Made by a program: the position numbers and the translations under genes | Part shown: positions 36,907 to 48,835 of the stretch, piece by piece | How positions within the stretch are numbered: the stretch's first letter is position 1 | How the letters are laid out: the number at the start of each line of letters is the position of its first letter | From: Marsupella aquatica | Taxonomy: Eukaryota; Marchantiophyta | Length of the DNA stretch: 64,000 nucleotides | Assembly (NCBI GenBank): GCA_973895155.1 | Contig: OZ316894.1 | Location: forward strand, 4,340,001 to 4,404,000 | Direction of reading: 5' to 3' | The notes under the pieces: generated by a model | Told to the model about the DNA's origin: nothing | The model's database searches: none | Seen by the model: only the letters and a program-made list of their open reading frames with translations

Positions 36907-38821
36907 CAGTATTAGTTGCGTTGGCGACGAGGCGGAGGATCGAGACGTGATAGGCCCCATTCTCAACGGCATTAGGTTGTAGGTATTTCAGTAGCAGGAG
37001 GTCCTCCATGCATTATGTACATAGTTTTTGCCATTTTGATTCAGGCCACCCATTTGTGGTGGCACCTCATTCCGGTTTACAATATGTAAAAACACATGGT
37101 TATATTGTGTGTGAGCTGAACCCTAACAAGGACCCCACCCAGACAGTGCAATGTGTAATAGGACGTATGTACTCCCGTTGTCGTGGTAACTTTGGTGCAA
37201 ATAGTACACCTAAGTTACACGGGTATATTTTGGGTTTGCAACATCTCGACTTAAGATGACAAATAAGACCATAAGTCGGGTACCTATGCTTGTAGCGGGT
37301 TGCCGATTCATAAAGAAACGAGGAACGAGAGGAGGCAACAACTCTAAGGCAAGAAAGCAACAATGGACGGAGTGCACGGGGCGCCAGTTGGATTTCCAAA
37401 TCACGTTGAATTTCAGTTTTGGGTTATGGAGAAAGTTCATTTTTGGCAATTCATCGTGCATCACTTTGGTGTGCGGTTCCTTCGGGAGGTTGAAGAATCG
37501 GCTCAACCTTTGTTCTTACCCACGCTTACATATACACATAAGTGGGTTATATGTTTTTATATTTTAACATAATAGCTAGTTTGGTGATTCATCATGCCTA
37601 GTTACAAAATTTAGGCATCCTATGATGGGTTAGAGTGATGACAAAGCACTTCTAAATAAAGTATTGTGGGCTATATGAATAATTATCATAAACTAGAGTA
37701 TAGGCCTACTAGGTGGCTTTACTTTTCCACTAGATTTGTGACATAACAAAATATATAGGGATACGTGGCATACATGTGTAAAAAGGCCTTGCATGGTTGC
37801 ATGTCCATTTAGAATCAAACACATGGCCAATTAGGTGTCGAAAGGAGGATAAGCATGGAAACATGCCCAATAGCATCCAAATACCTTGTTGTTTACATGT
37901 TCAAATATTATTGGACCATGTGTACCAAAGGGGTGAGTCATTACCCCTCCAAAGCACTATAAATAAGAGGGGTGGCATGGTGAGTTTTCTTTGTTATTCC
38001 AAACTTATATGCAAGAATAGTGTGGGGAGTATAAGAATTCATAAAATGTGCTTGGAAGCTAGAGATGTGACATTGTTAGAAAGTTATTAAATAGTAAAGG
38101 TTGTACTATATAAAAAATCATTATGATATATTTTTCTTAGGGAAATAGTATTCTAACTTTGATCTCCTTGATGAGCACACCAAGTTTGCTTTTGGAATCA
38201 CTTGATTTTGGTATAATACTAGAAAGTTATGATGACTTGAAGGTTTAGATTATGCTCAAATAGAACCATATTTTTCTGAGTTTGAATATTGCTTATAATA
38301 TTTTCCTAGAATAAGATGCATATTTGAAATTTTTTCCTGGAAATAGATAAGAAGCTATGTCATGCCTAGGAAAAAATTTTGAGGGTATATCTATCTTTAA
38401 GTGAGATATATAGTATGGTGACGGTGATAGGGTCTTCGTAGCCTGCAATCTAGATAGGTCCATCATTTTTCTTTGTACCTGTTGATGGAGATAGAGTTTT
38501 GACTCGAACCTTTGAGGGATGATAGGATAGTAAATACTTGGCTTGTTTGATATGGTACAAAGGAAATTGACAACCGTAGGTGAATTTCCTATGTTCAAGA
38601 AGCTTGTACCGTGATTCTGAATTACAAGATGGACCTCAATAAAGTTCCTAGGCCTAATTTTAGTATAGATTATAATGTTCGGGTGATATGTCGCCAAAAA
38701 ACTGAGTTTCAAGCCTTCATCATCAGAAACTTTGGGGAGTCGGCATATACCATGATCATTTCATCCCCGATTCCATTCGTTGTTCCCATGACAATTGAAC
38801 GATTTTGGGTAATGATCATAG
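36907..38821. other. Non-coding DNA without the element-C word; possible LTR-like promoter
   Basis: No gene is supported. The TTAACGTCGT word is absent, unlike either side, so this may be a later insertion. TATAAATA at 37958-37965, preceded by CTCCAAAGCAC and followed by AAGAGGGG, looks like a strong plant TATA box and could belong to a solo LTR, but I could not find paired TG...CA ends or a target duplication. Confidence 0.35.
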
Positions 38822-39375
38822 TGTTTTATTAGCACGTCGTAGCGCATTGTTCTTCCGACAGACAGAAGCCCGGGCTTTCCCGACATCACCCACGAACTTC
38901 ACGACACCGTATACGTCCTCCTTTATAAGACCTTTAACCACCACAGTACATCGTTGAGCCCTACATAAGCCAACGTACGTCGCACAACAAGAGCACGATA
39001 CATCATCCCCTACTATGTCAACTTACCCATACGTCTCAAAATAGGTCGTAATTTACCAGCCACGGACGACGCTAAAATAATACGACGTTTAGTCCATTGC
39101 ACATTACGATGTACTAGACGTGGTTAATGTTTCATTACGTAGCCTGACACGACGTTTATGGGTAAAGTTAAACACGAGAGTTGGGTATATTTTACGTAGT
39201 CTGACATGTTGTAAACCCATATACCTCCTATTGTACGACGTTAAGAACAATGTGCTGGACGTGGTAAAGAGCGTCTCCCCAAACGTGGTAATTAACGTCG
39301 CTCTATTGACGTCATGAATGAGGTCTTTCCTCCGCTGGCCATATATGTCGTGATTAACGTCTTCTAAAAGTCCGT
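38822..39375. repeat. TTAACGTCGT word cluster, right subterminal block
   Basis: Dense copies and variants: CACGTCGTAG, ACGTACGTCG, TACGACGTTTAG, ACACGACGTTTA, TACGACGTTAAG, ATTAACGTCGCT and GATTAACGTCTT. They lead up to the candidate terminus at 39391-39400. Confidence 0.75.
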
Positions 39376-39390
39376 TAATCAGCCGTAAAA

Positions 39391-39400
39391 TGTAGTTGTG
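39391..39400. repeat. Candidate CACTA-type right terminus of element C
   Basis: TGTAGTTGTG, inverse CACAACTACATTTTACGG, is similar in design to the left end of element E (CACTAGTACATTTTTGGG). Word copies begin about 30 bp inside. Confidence 0.4.
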
Positions 39401-41266
39401 TATTCGTGGACGGATGGGTCCCTCCAGACCCTCACTATCAATAAACATAAGGTGAGTGCACCTCCTCAGAATTGTTTGCAAAGAAATAGATAGACTTGAA
39501 GTTCCATCATTGTTGTCAAAGAGGTGGACAGTATACTTTAATTATTTTAGTATGTTATGTATCACTATATTCATTAAAAGTTTCTTTTAAAAGTCTAGAA
39601 AATGAAGACTAAAGTTGTTTTTTCTCAACCCAAATCTCTTAAACATATTGAGCCCCAAAAGATGCATATGCTTTTTTATTTCTATTTTTCTCAACCAAAT
39701 GTTTAATATTAAATTAAAATCTATATTTTAATTACTTTATAAATCAAATTAAAATAAATTAGTCCAAAAATAAGAGGCCAATACCAATCAAAACATAAAT
39801 CCAAAATGTAGTCATATCTATGATGATAATCAAGGGTCAGAATGAAATTGACCCACTACATAGATATTATTATCATGTATAGTCTAGTGAGAGAGCCTCA
39901 AACTAAGCATATACTAATTAACTGTTTACTATATCCTACATGTTCAAGACATTTTTTCTACATAATTATATATGTACACTTTATATTAGAAACTAGAGCT
40001 ACCCTAAAGTAATCCATGGTTACGCGGGCAACTTTTGTATAATAGGCAGGGGTCTACATTTTTATATGGACTAAAAAGTTGACTATCTAAAATAATTAAA
40101 TTTGAAAAACCTGGGTTTCCCACTCAAAACTTTTTTCAAGTCATATAAAAGGTTTGGTTTTTCATCTTTTTCCATATGAAATTAAAAATATTCCTATATA
40201 TAATGTAATTTTTATTAAAATATTTTTATAAGTTTAATAAAAATCCTAAAAATCTGGCTAGTTTGGCTGTAGACCCTTCTATTAAAAAAATGTCATTTAA
40301 TTTGGTTTTGATCAACTTTTTTATATCAAAACCTCGGGGGCCTCAATCCAAGGGGTGCCCCATATCACGCACGAAGTTTTGGGGGATCAGCCCCTAGTTC
40401 TTAGAACTTTCCAAATAATTGCCTACTATTTTGTCTATGAGAACCGGAATAATTGTTTCCAAGTATTAAAGTGTTTATTAATTAAAAACTTTGCGAGTGA
40501 TACCCTTGGAGTGAGCCCCTACGATGTGATTCACCTCAGCTGAGGCTACGTCCATGAGAAGACACGAGAGCTTTACTGCACTCTTTGCTCATCAGAATTC
40601 ACCAAAGAAATGTAAATAATTGATGGAGAAATGGAGGAGTTAGTCTGCAAAGGATCCCGAAAAGGATGCAACTAAAATCAAGAATTTCCCCACATTACGA
40701 TTAAGAATTCTCTTCAAATCCAAGTTAGTTGAAGGTTAGACATGATAACTAACCTAAACATGCATTATGTGAAAGGTGGAGTCAACGCCCCTTGAGAGTC
40801 AGGCTACTATCTCAAGTAATTAATCTGTGGACCCCCTAGCTTAGGGTTCAGTTGAGCTAAAACATTACTGCGTGTAAAATGTATAAGGACGCAACTGTCT
40901 AGGGATACTAGAAATTCCCAGTGAAAAGGAAAGATTCATGAGACAGAGGAAGATGTTTGAGACGAGGCAAAGCTTTAGAAGGTCTTACTTTGAATATCTA
41001 AATTTTGAACTCTGCACTTTGACGGATGAAGTCAAAAGAAAATCTGAGCGCTGCCACCTATAAACAAGTTGAGCAAGTAATAGAACAAAATGATATCTAT
41101 CCAACCATTCATCTACCCAAAAGTATGACAAAATAAAATATGCTGGTACGTACTGCTAAACAGAACTGAAGGACTTCTAGCACATACTTTGTCTCATAAC
41201 ACCTATTTGAGTAATAGTGTGACTTTTCATTTCCAGAAATTCCCAAATGTAAATTGTTGATATTTA
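39401..41266. other. No recognisable feature
   Basis: AT-rich DNA. Frames are short and show nothing recognisable. It contains no copies of the element-C word and only one weak CCATGGTTACG resembling the element-A palindrome (near 40013). Confidence 0.5.
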
Positions 41267-41800
41267 TTAATTAAACTTGTAGAGTTTCGAAAGGAAAGGA
41301 ATAAGTCTATCTTTCAAGAAAGTGTCTTCTTCATTGCCCATATATGTAGGTGGGTATAAAGATGAGAAAAAGGGATTGCATATGGTCTTAAGGAGTGAAT
41401 CCTCCAAAAGAGTAATGTTTTCCCTTATCTTGTGTGGCATTTGGATAAATACATAGTTTATGATTTTGGCATAAAGGTCATTAGTGTCTTGATCTCGACC
41501 AATCAGCTGCAATTTCTCTTTGCCAAAGAAAAATTTGAGAGAAACTCTTTCTTCTTTGCTGAGCAAGAGACCCAAGTGTTGCACAAGGTCCCTTACTGGC
41601 AAGCACGACCAAACTCCCACGTCAAAAAACTTGAAACAAAATTTCATAAACTCATGCAAGTATGGCCTGAGGAGTATTGTTTTATTTCCAATGTTGAATC
41701 CCTTCGAGCTGTTCACAGTATGAAATGATTTTGAATAGTAAAGAAGAAAGCCATCCATGTCAATAACAAGCAATCTCTTCGCCTTTGACAAATTCACCAC
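41267..41800 (-). pseudogene. Element B gene, last exon: FCP1-like phosphatase domain
   Basis: Begins after the acceptor TTGCAATCAACAG. The sequence LLVIDMDGFLL carries the DxDG catalytic pattern of HAD/FCP1-type phosphatases. It continues LLRPYLHEFMKFC and VGVWSC and ends TYMGNEEDTFLKDRLIPFL, the usual C-terminal block. FCP1/SCP enzymes dephosphorylate serine/threonine, classically on the RNA polymerase II tail. The usual 'W...K' region after the insertion is weak, so activity is uncertain. The exon itself is intact; it is called a pseudogene because the upstream gene is broken. The frame continues 48 bases upstream into the intron with an ATG, a less likely start. Confidence 0.65.
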
Positions 41801-42016
41801 CTGTTGATTGCAAATAAAAAATAAATCAATAAACACTGATATATGCAATTTGATAAACTAAAATCAAAATAATACTTAACAATTGATAAGAATTTAAAAC
41901 AAGGCTTTTTGAGTTATATATTTATATTTTTTGAATATACAAGGAGTATGTTTAAACAATTGTCCAGCTAGATAATCTCAATTATATCTTTCATTGTTTC
42001 TATACTAAGAATGAAA

Positions 42017-42718
42017 CTACATAATCTTTTTCTCCAACAGTTGGAGAACCACTTTTCGTCTATTTTTGGGTCTATCACTCCAGTTCAACCTAAATGGTTT
42101 TCCTAAACTTTCACAATCTGCAAACATTATCAAAAATATCCCACAATTGTGAGAATCATTCTGTTTGGGAATATCTTTTGGATACAAATGTATCCAATTG
42201 CAAGCATTGACTGGTTCTAATTATTGGGCATCAGTCTCATCTTCAATGTATCGTGATAAGTTTAGGAGCACTTTGGGGTCTTCATTGTGGTAGGAATCAA
42301 GATAGGTTAAAGTTTTACTCTTGAGGTCAATTACAGCGAGAGTCCAGTGAAACCCACAATGAATTGGAACAAGTAATTTGTCACAGTCAAATATACTGTA
42401 TCCCAATTTGGTTGACCATCGGGAGATTTTGGAATTGTAAGAATAACCTACCCCAACAAGTTTTGTATAGAACCAGGTATTGAAAAAGTGACATCTAAAT
42501 GATTTGCACAACATCAATGTTTCTCTCTCCTTCAATAAAATCATATAAGAGTTAATAACATCAGACTTCAACCATTCTCGTGGGCAGAGACATCTCATTA
42601 CTTTACGAGTAATATGGAAATCTTCGATTGTTGTCAAAACCTCATTTTGATCCAGGCTTCGACTGAGGCATGTGTCTACTGCAGTCTCGTTAGTTTTATC
42701 AATTTGAAGAGAAATTAT
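42017..42718 (-). pseudogene. Element B gene, Ulp1-like (C48) protease exon
   Basis: Follows the acceptor TATGCTTGCAG. Landmarks in order: CPREWLKSDVINSYM (substrate groove), FFNTWFYTKL, VPIHCGFHWTLAVID (catalytic His), LDSYH (catalytic Asp), and DIPKQNDSHNCGIF (Gln and catalytic Cys). All catalytic residues of a Ulp1/SENP-type cysteine protease are present. One in-frame TAA at 42221-42223 lies between the Asp and the Cys, so this copy is broken. Ulp1-like domains are common passengers of plant transposons and in host cells remove SUMO. Element A has no counterpart between its linker and FCP1-like exon. Confidence 0.75.
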
Positions 42719-42829
42719 CTGCAAGCATACAATTTTCTTTCAGAAATTGATTATGTACCCAAGAGCTACACCCCATGTGAACATGTATCTAATATTGTAG
42801 AAGCTTACATAAAATTGCATGTGTTGTAC

Positions 42830-44341
42830 CTTTGAAATGTTTGATCCGGATGTTTCCGATGTTGAGTTTCTCTCCATCAGGTCAGATTGTGAAAGTCTCT
42901 CTTTTCCTCTTTGAGATGTTGACTCTTTTGGCGGATCCTGTCCATTTGGTTGTATGAACATTGGATGGTCAATTGACGAAACACTGTTCCATCTATCATG
43001 AATGTTTGGCGATTCGCTGCATGGTACGACCTTGCTCATCAAACCTGCTGCAAGGAATGAATCATCTTTCATATCTTGTGACTTGCAATTGAAGGAAAGC
43101 CTTTTCATGTCAGACTCAGACTCTGTGCCAGGAGATAATTTTCCTTTTCTCAACTTCCGTCCACCAAATGGGGGTCGAAGTTCTCGCAAAGTGTCTGCAT
43201 ATTGCTCGTATGTTGCAGAATCAATTTTGGGATCGATTCTCATCCACAATTTCGGTGAGTTGAATGCCTTTCTTCTTGTCTCTTAGCTCGTTGTCCTTCC
43301 CGTTAATGTTTCTCTGCTTTTTGCTCTCCTCCTTTTCTTGACCCTTTTTTCTTTTGTCCGTCTCTTTGTCAACCTTATACTTCTTTGTCCTCTCCGCATC
43401 AACCTTATCGTTCTCCTCCGTCTCTTTCCTATCCGTCTCTTTCCTATCCGTCTCTTTCCTGTACTTCTCCTCCTCCTACTTATCTTTCCGCTCCCTCTCC
43501 TTGCTCTCTTCCCTATCCTTCTCCTCCTTCTCGTGTTTATCTTTTTTCTCCCTCTCCTCCCTCTCTTTCCTATCCTTCTCCTCTTTATCCTCCTTATCTT
43601 TCCTATCCTTCTCCTCTTTCTCCTCCTTATCCGTCGCTTCCCTCTCCTCCCTCTCTTTCTCTTCCTTATACCTCTCCTCCCTCTCCTTGTGTTGTTTTTC
43701 CTTATGAACCATCTCCTCCTTGAGCTTCCTTGCTTCCTCTTCAACTTTGGCCTTTTGTTTCTCTTCGGCCTTTTGAACTTCTTGCTCCCTTTTTTGTGCA
43801 TCATGTGTATTCCTTATCGCCTCTCTTTTGCAATATCTACAATACGGTCGAGGTCCCACCCCAAGACTTTGAATAGGAATATGGATACATTTTTTTGAAT
43901 TTCCCTCAATCGGATAGCTCATTTGTTCTTCGTCATCATCTTTGTCGCTATCCTCATCCCACGGTCCCCGAAAACCTTCACCTTGCAATTCCTGGCCCAA
44001 TTGTGGAACATCTTCATTCTCACTGTCATCCCCTATTTCACTTGCCATTTCCTCCAAAGAACCTACATCTTCACCTTCACTCTCAGGAATAGTTTCTCGA
44101 CTGTCTGAATTGTCTTTAGAGGGGGTATCATCTTGGCATGCAAATGTGATCTCTCCTTTTTTTTCCTCGAAAACTTTAGAACGCCACTCTTTCCTCTTGG
44201 GCTCATCCTCACTCAAGTTGGACCTCTTCTCGATTTCCTTATCAGCAGAAAATTTTCCACTCACTCTCAATTGATCCTCTTCAGTTATACCTCTCTTAGA
44301 CCTCTTATGATATTCCCCAATGATCTCGACTGGATGGTCAC
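42830..44341 (-). pseudogene. Element B gene, exon 4: charged coiled-coil linker
   Basis: Starts after CACTAG at a phase-1 acceptor that matches element A. An acidic first half (near 43.9-44.2 kb) contains a CRYC cysteine pair. A very long K/E/R coiled coil follows (43.3-43.8 kb), with 12-bp repeats encoding KETDR units, and then YADTLRELRPPFGG near 43180, which aligns with element A. Breaks: a TAG at 43476 and one frame change near 43240. It ends at the donor AAAG|GTACAA. The opposite strand of the coiled coil gives long but meaningless L/S/P frames. Confidence 0.6.
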
Positions 44342-44783
44342 CTAGTGCAATCAAAGGAAAACTTTAATATACTAGACAAGTTAATGGAGATGGAAATGAA
44401 CAAATTTCTATACATGATATATGTACAGTTCACGGAACGGTGTTCCGCCATAGATTCCAAAAGATTTACTCAAATATACTCAATAACTGTATTTGATATC
44501 AATTTGAATAATCAATAACCAATCTGACAAGTGCTTGGATTTCATTGCAGATCCTGAGAAATCTAAAACGCTCCATACTACACTAACATTAACAGAATGA
44601 ACCCAACACATTCGAATGAAAAATCTAAGATGGAACAATCTTTCAGCACCCATCTTAAACTGAATAAACTAGATAAACTGAATAAACACATTTAAATAAA
44701 CTGAAATTCAGAGAATGGTTTTCTGCAATTATCCTAGTTCATTACTCAAACAACTATTTAGTCCTTAGTTGTCTCAATGTTAC
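44342..44783 (-). other. Intron 3 of the element B gene, with a palindrome copy
   Basis: GAG|GTAACA to CACTAG, phase 1, at the same place as the 580-bp intron in element A. It holds CACGGAACGGTGTTCCGCC at 44431, just as the A intron holds A-type palindromes. Confidence 0.65.
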
Positions 44784-47700
44784 CTCTTAAAGGTCCTTTT
44801 GGGATAATTGTAGGAAGCTCATAGGGTATATAAGGAGTCTGCAATAGGATCACTTTGTTCCTGAAGTCCATACTCTCGAATGACTTGATAGATCTCATCA
44901 TCACTGAGTCGATAGTTTTCTTTTAATGTGTCAGTCAAATCATCTCGGACATGATAAATGCTTCTCTTTTTCTCGACCTTTCTCTTTAGGAGGTTTTCAA
45001 AAGATTCTCTGTCAGGACATTTTTGAGGCACTTCCTCAAATCTCGGAAACAAAGTGTTGAAGTAATTTGTGGTTGCTTCATGACTTTCTATTGAGCAATA
45101 GCTTCTGACATTGACTTCGAACTCCTGAAATTGGCAATGTGAAATTAGTCTCAAACCATCTTCAGAAAGCAATAGGGAAACTTTTACAGCAAACTAAATT
45201 TGAGGAAAGATCATTCTTACCATAAGACATTGAGTTAACCTGCGGCCTTCACCAAAACAGATTGCTGTATCTTGAATTGATGCTTCATGAGAAGTTTCAC
45301 TAGGTACTGATAAAATTCAGTGCTCTTCTCTTCGACAAGACTCTCTTCCGTTTCCGCTTCTTCAAAATTCCTGATGTTGTCATTTAGGCAAGCCTGAATG
45401 GCCTCCAGCCTGTCTGGTTGATCTTTTGAAGCATCAAATGCCTAATTGAAAAAGATATACGAGACATACTGGACTACTTTGCCATCATTTTCCAAAAGTT
45501 GTGTTCCATCCCAATCTCCTCCTGTTTTCTTCTGCATGTATTGAGCCTGCACTGTGATGTACCCTGGGATGCGACACATTGCCGAAGTCATGTCCATTAC
45601 CTCCATTGGATTCATGATCAACACAATCTTGTGTTTTGGACAACTGACGACCGCTGTTGCTTTGAAAAATCCGTCATAAAACTCTCGGTTGTATGGACCA
45701 AACGCTGGGGACGTTGTCAGGTCAAAGAAGAAAAAGTTGGCTTTGTTTTTGTAACCCTCGGCCAATTTTCTAAAAAACGTTATGCTCCCAAATCCACTTA
45801 TTGATCTAAGACGGAAGAGGTCATTTGTCTTGACAACTCTCAAGTTTCCAGCCTGGTCAAACATCATTTGAATAGACTCAACAAGGTTCTCAAAAGGCGC
45901 AGGAAGTTTTTCAATCAAGTGAGTCCACTTGCAATTTTGATTAATTCCCATCTTCAGAACTTTCTCTCCCATAGCCTCGCGCAGCAAAGCAATCCTCTCA
46001 GAATCAAGATGGAAGAACTCCTTCACCTCTTTGAACTTACGCTTGAGCTGCACCTTGTTCAACTTCTTGAAATCGTTCACCCTAGTTTTCTCTGTAACTT
46101 GCTTCAGGCATATCACCTGAAAAACCCTCTTGTACTTCTTGCCTCGACAGTATTGCTCAAATGATCTCCACTCCTTTTCCGCCACTGGATCGTATGACTT
46201 ATCATTTCTCTTCTCAGGATAGAGAGAGATCTTCCTTCCCTCAATCAGATAAGTGGCTATTTTGGACAAGTCCCGGTCTTCAAGCCCTTGAAGGTGTGTA
46301 AAAAACCTTCTCTTCGGATGCCAAGTTGTGCGCTCCTGATAAGGTTTTGCATCTGCCTGTCGAAGTCGATTATAGTGAATGAGTTCTCCTTCCTCCAACA
46401 TCCGCTGCACTTCCATCCACTTTTGAAATGTCTCGTCTGACATTTCAAATAGGAAAGGTGACATTTCTACAAATCGCCTCTGGCCATTCACTATAACAGC
46501 TGTCGGGTAAGCGATCCTTGCAGGTTTCAAAAATGCCTGCAAACACAGTTCACAAAAAGGTGAATTCACTTTTGAGAAGACATGGACCAGCTAGGGAACA
46601 CTATTTCGTATAAAAACTACTTGCATAAGGCACCCAAAAATCTATGAATTACATTGTGCTTACCTTATACGTTGACTTGGCTGACTTTGACAAAGCTGGA
46701 TCCGGTCAACCAGCAGAAATCCAAATTGAGCGGACTTGCTTTGCCATAAGAAGGAACTGGCTTTCTGGCATCGATGTCCGATTCATGTTGTTCAGAGCTT
46801 GAGACAACCCCATTATCTGTGTGTTTCCTGACATATTGAATGGAGTCCAAAAACGATAGGCATTGACAGTTTGAAGCAGATCCTTCCTCTTTGGATCAAA
46901 TTTGGGATCTAACATCAGCATCTTGTAAGCTTCGATGGTATGTTGTCCACCAACAATCCAAAAGTAACAGGAATCAAGAACACTTCAGGATGGTCTTGAT
47001 TTGAACGGTGTTCCATTGTACATATTGTTTGCCTTGGCGGATTCAGAATCCCATTGGATGGGGACAAGGTAGACAGTCTTCTTTTCCAGAGAAATTGATG
47101 AGTGACCCATGAGTGACCCTTTTAACAACTCACAATATTTTCTATCAAAGACTCTACACTTGTAATCGTCTGGCCCTATCTTACATCGTAGTGTATTAAT
47201 AGTAATTGATTCACCATCAAAAAGAGTGAGATCTTTGTACTCTGTCAAAAGGGAATTGAACAATTCAGTTGCACGTTCTGCAGTCAACTCTTCTGGCAAG
47301 TTTCCTGGTCCTATCTCCCCTTTCCTCCCAATGGAAAACAAATTCACAAATGGTGATCCAGTGCTCTCAAACACTTCAACTATGTAGGCTGCAATGTTTT
47401 CACCAGTTGTATCTTCGGGAGTCAAAGGCATCATCTCCTGTCCTGGTGAAGGTCTGTACCTTGGAGACAGTTTGACTAGATCATCAATTTGACTCTGATC
47501 AAATTTTGTGTAGTCATTCATTCGCATACAACGCCCAACCATAGTTTTGGAATTCACATCTTCCATCAAGAAGCAAAATGCTTCTTGGAAGTCTTCCATG
47601 CCTAGGTTCTTCTTGAAGAAGCAACCATTGACCCGATGATCTGATATCACTCTCAGAGTGCCACAGTCCATTGCTATGTAAATGTTTTCATTATAGAGCA

Positions 47701-47905
47701 CGATTCCCCAGCTATCAACACTGTCAAATTTCACTGGATGGACTACCAAAGCTTCATCGCAAACAACTTTCTTTATCTTGGGACCTCTGTATTTTCTTTA
47801 CAGTGTGTCTTCAGCCGATTCAGACACCTTCTGTATTTTTCCTCGAGGATTTGATGTACTCTCTTCCACCTTCCTCTTTCCTTTCCCATCATCTTTGTCC
47901 TCCAT
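44784..47905 (-). pseudogene. Element B gene, exons 1-3: GGQHT (ParB-like?) protein
   Basis: Exon 1 runs from ATG 47905 to 46664, exon 2 is 46536-45221 and exon 3 is 45124-44784. Intron phases are 0, 0, 1, identical to element A. The N-terminus is lysine-rich. FWIVGGQHTIEAYKMLM (near 46950) matches A's WIIGGQHT box, followed by WTPFN.SGN..IMGLS and QVRSIW. Stops: TAA at 47798-47800, TGA near 46982, TGA at 46706 and TAG at 45442. Frame changes occur near 45290 and 44825. The stops fall at positions that are open in A, so each gene supports the other's reading. Before the linker the protein is about 950 residues. Apart from the ParB-like box I recognise no fold. Possible roles are site-specific DNA binding or nicking; both are inference. 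Confidence 0.65.
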
Positions 47906-48152
47906 CTGTAGAAATCAATATGATGTGTCTCAAGAATTAAATTCTTAGATCGATGACGCAACCGTAGATAGAGAAATAGATTCTGGCCAAAACTTTTTAT
48001 TCACAAAATATGTAACGATTACAAATTGTTTCTGAGAGGAAACAAATCAAGCAGCTCTAGTGATATTGTGCCTATGCTGCAAGTCTAATCTTCTCTAGTT
48101 TGCATAGAAGGTCTGTAGCTCATGAACCATTCACGGAATAGTGTTCCGTGAA

Positions 48153-48719
48153 TCAATTCATCTGATCCCATGGTGCACTTTCAATGTATCCTAAATTCCA
48201 ACAATCTATTAGAAAGTCCCATTTTAGTCTTGGATGTAACCGATCAAAACTTTTTGCGAATTGGTTAATGTGCTTAGAGGACATAGTTCCAAAAAACCGA
48301 AATGTAGGATACTTTGAGTAGAGACATGATATTGTCTGAGAAAGATGTTCTTCTGGAATTACTAATGGGTGTATGCCTTTTAAATCACTTTCTGTGATTT
48401 TAATGATTCCCATCAAGTATGTATTATTGACTAGATGATTCCACTTTCTTGAGAGTCCTCGTAAGGAGAAAAAACTAAGGATGATTGGGTGTGTTAGATT
48501 CCCCGACTGAGCCCCATGGTCAAATGACATTTTTATTATTGGCCATATTATGTTTACAACAATGTCATCCGGAAGTCCGGGAATAAGATTCCCAGATAGC
48601 TGAGTTGCTGACTTCACCAATTCCTGTTCGGAAAGTATTCTCACAAAGACCGGTAAGAAAGATTCAATTTTTTGTATTGAGCATCTGTCCATTGCTCCTT
48701 GACGTCTGTTAATTATCAC
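48153..48719 (-). CDS. F-box-like protein of element B
   Basis: 188 codons; start at 48719 or an internal ATG at 48692. LPDDIVVNIIWPI, then LRGLSRKWNHLV, fits the F-box pattern (LPDDLL..I, LR.VSK.W..L), although the spacing is long. F-box proteins join substrates to SCF ubiquitin ligases. It lies upstream of the GGQHT gene on the same strand, between a palindrome copy at 48132 and the array at 48836-49300, so it belongs to the element rather than the host. The frame is intact, unlike its neighbour. The C-terminal half is unrecognised. Element A has no visible counterpart. Confidence 0.5.
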   Translation of the reverse strand: MIINRRQGAMDRCSIQKIESFLPVFVRILSEQELVKSATQLSGNLIPGLPDDIVVNIIWPIIKMSFDHGAQSGNLTHPIILSFFSLRGLSRKWNHLVNNTYLMGIIKITESDLKGIHPLVIPEEHLSQTISCLYSKYPTFRFFGTMSSKHINQFAKSFDRLHPRLKWDFLIDCWNLGYIESAPWDQMN

Positions 48720-48835
48720 AATACAAACAAGTTATCTCAGGAGATCTATAGAGAAAAGCTTATTTGTTTCAATTGACAGACATTACTGATGAGCATTCCT
48801 AGTAGCATTGTCGTTTTCCATATATTTAGATGATT

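Larger units (their letters stand above)
30741..39400. mobile_element. Element C: CACTA-like region rich in TTAACGTCGT
   Basis: The word TTAACGTCGT/ACGACGTTAA and near variants fill 30742-31060, 31905-32180, 34395-34580, 36028-36300 and 38822-39375, outside recognised exons. A TTGTAGTA end at 32190-32197 and a TGTAGTTGTG end at 39391-39400 resemble CACTA-superfamily termini in right-end orientation, each with motif copies directly inside. So at least two related insertions are probably adjacent or nested. The TNP2-related and TNPA-like genes at 32373-36906 support the CACTA assignment. The stretch 36.9-38.8 kb lacks the word and may be a later insertion. Confidence 0.6.

Noticed and set aside
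37736-38096. Solo LTR around the TATAAATA at 37958
   Set aside because: The TATA context is LTR-like, but I found neither convincing TG...CA ends with a target duplication nor a second copy.
43338-43898. Long leucine/phenylalanine- and serine/proline-rich frames on the plus strand
   Set aside because: They are antisense to the K/E/R coiled-coil linker of element B. Such codon composition yields open frames on the opposite strand without meaning.
23048-47905. A and B as arms of one recent large inverted duplication
   Set aside because: Their genes share intron positions but are strongly diverged at protein level and have different palindromes, so they are separate, anciently related elements.
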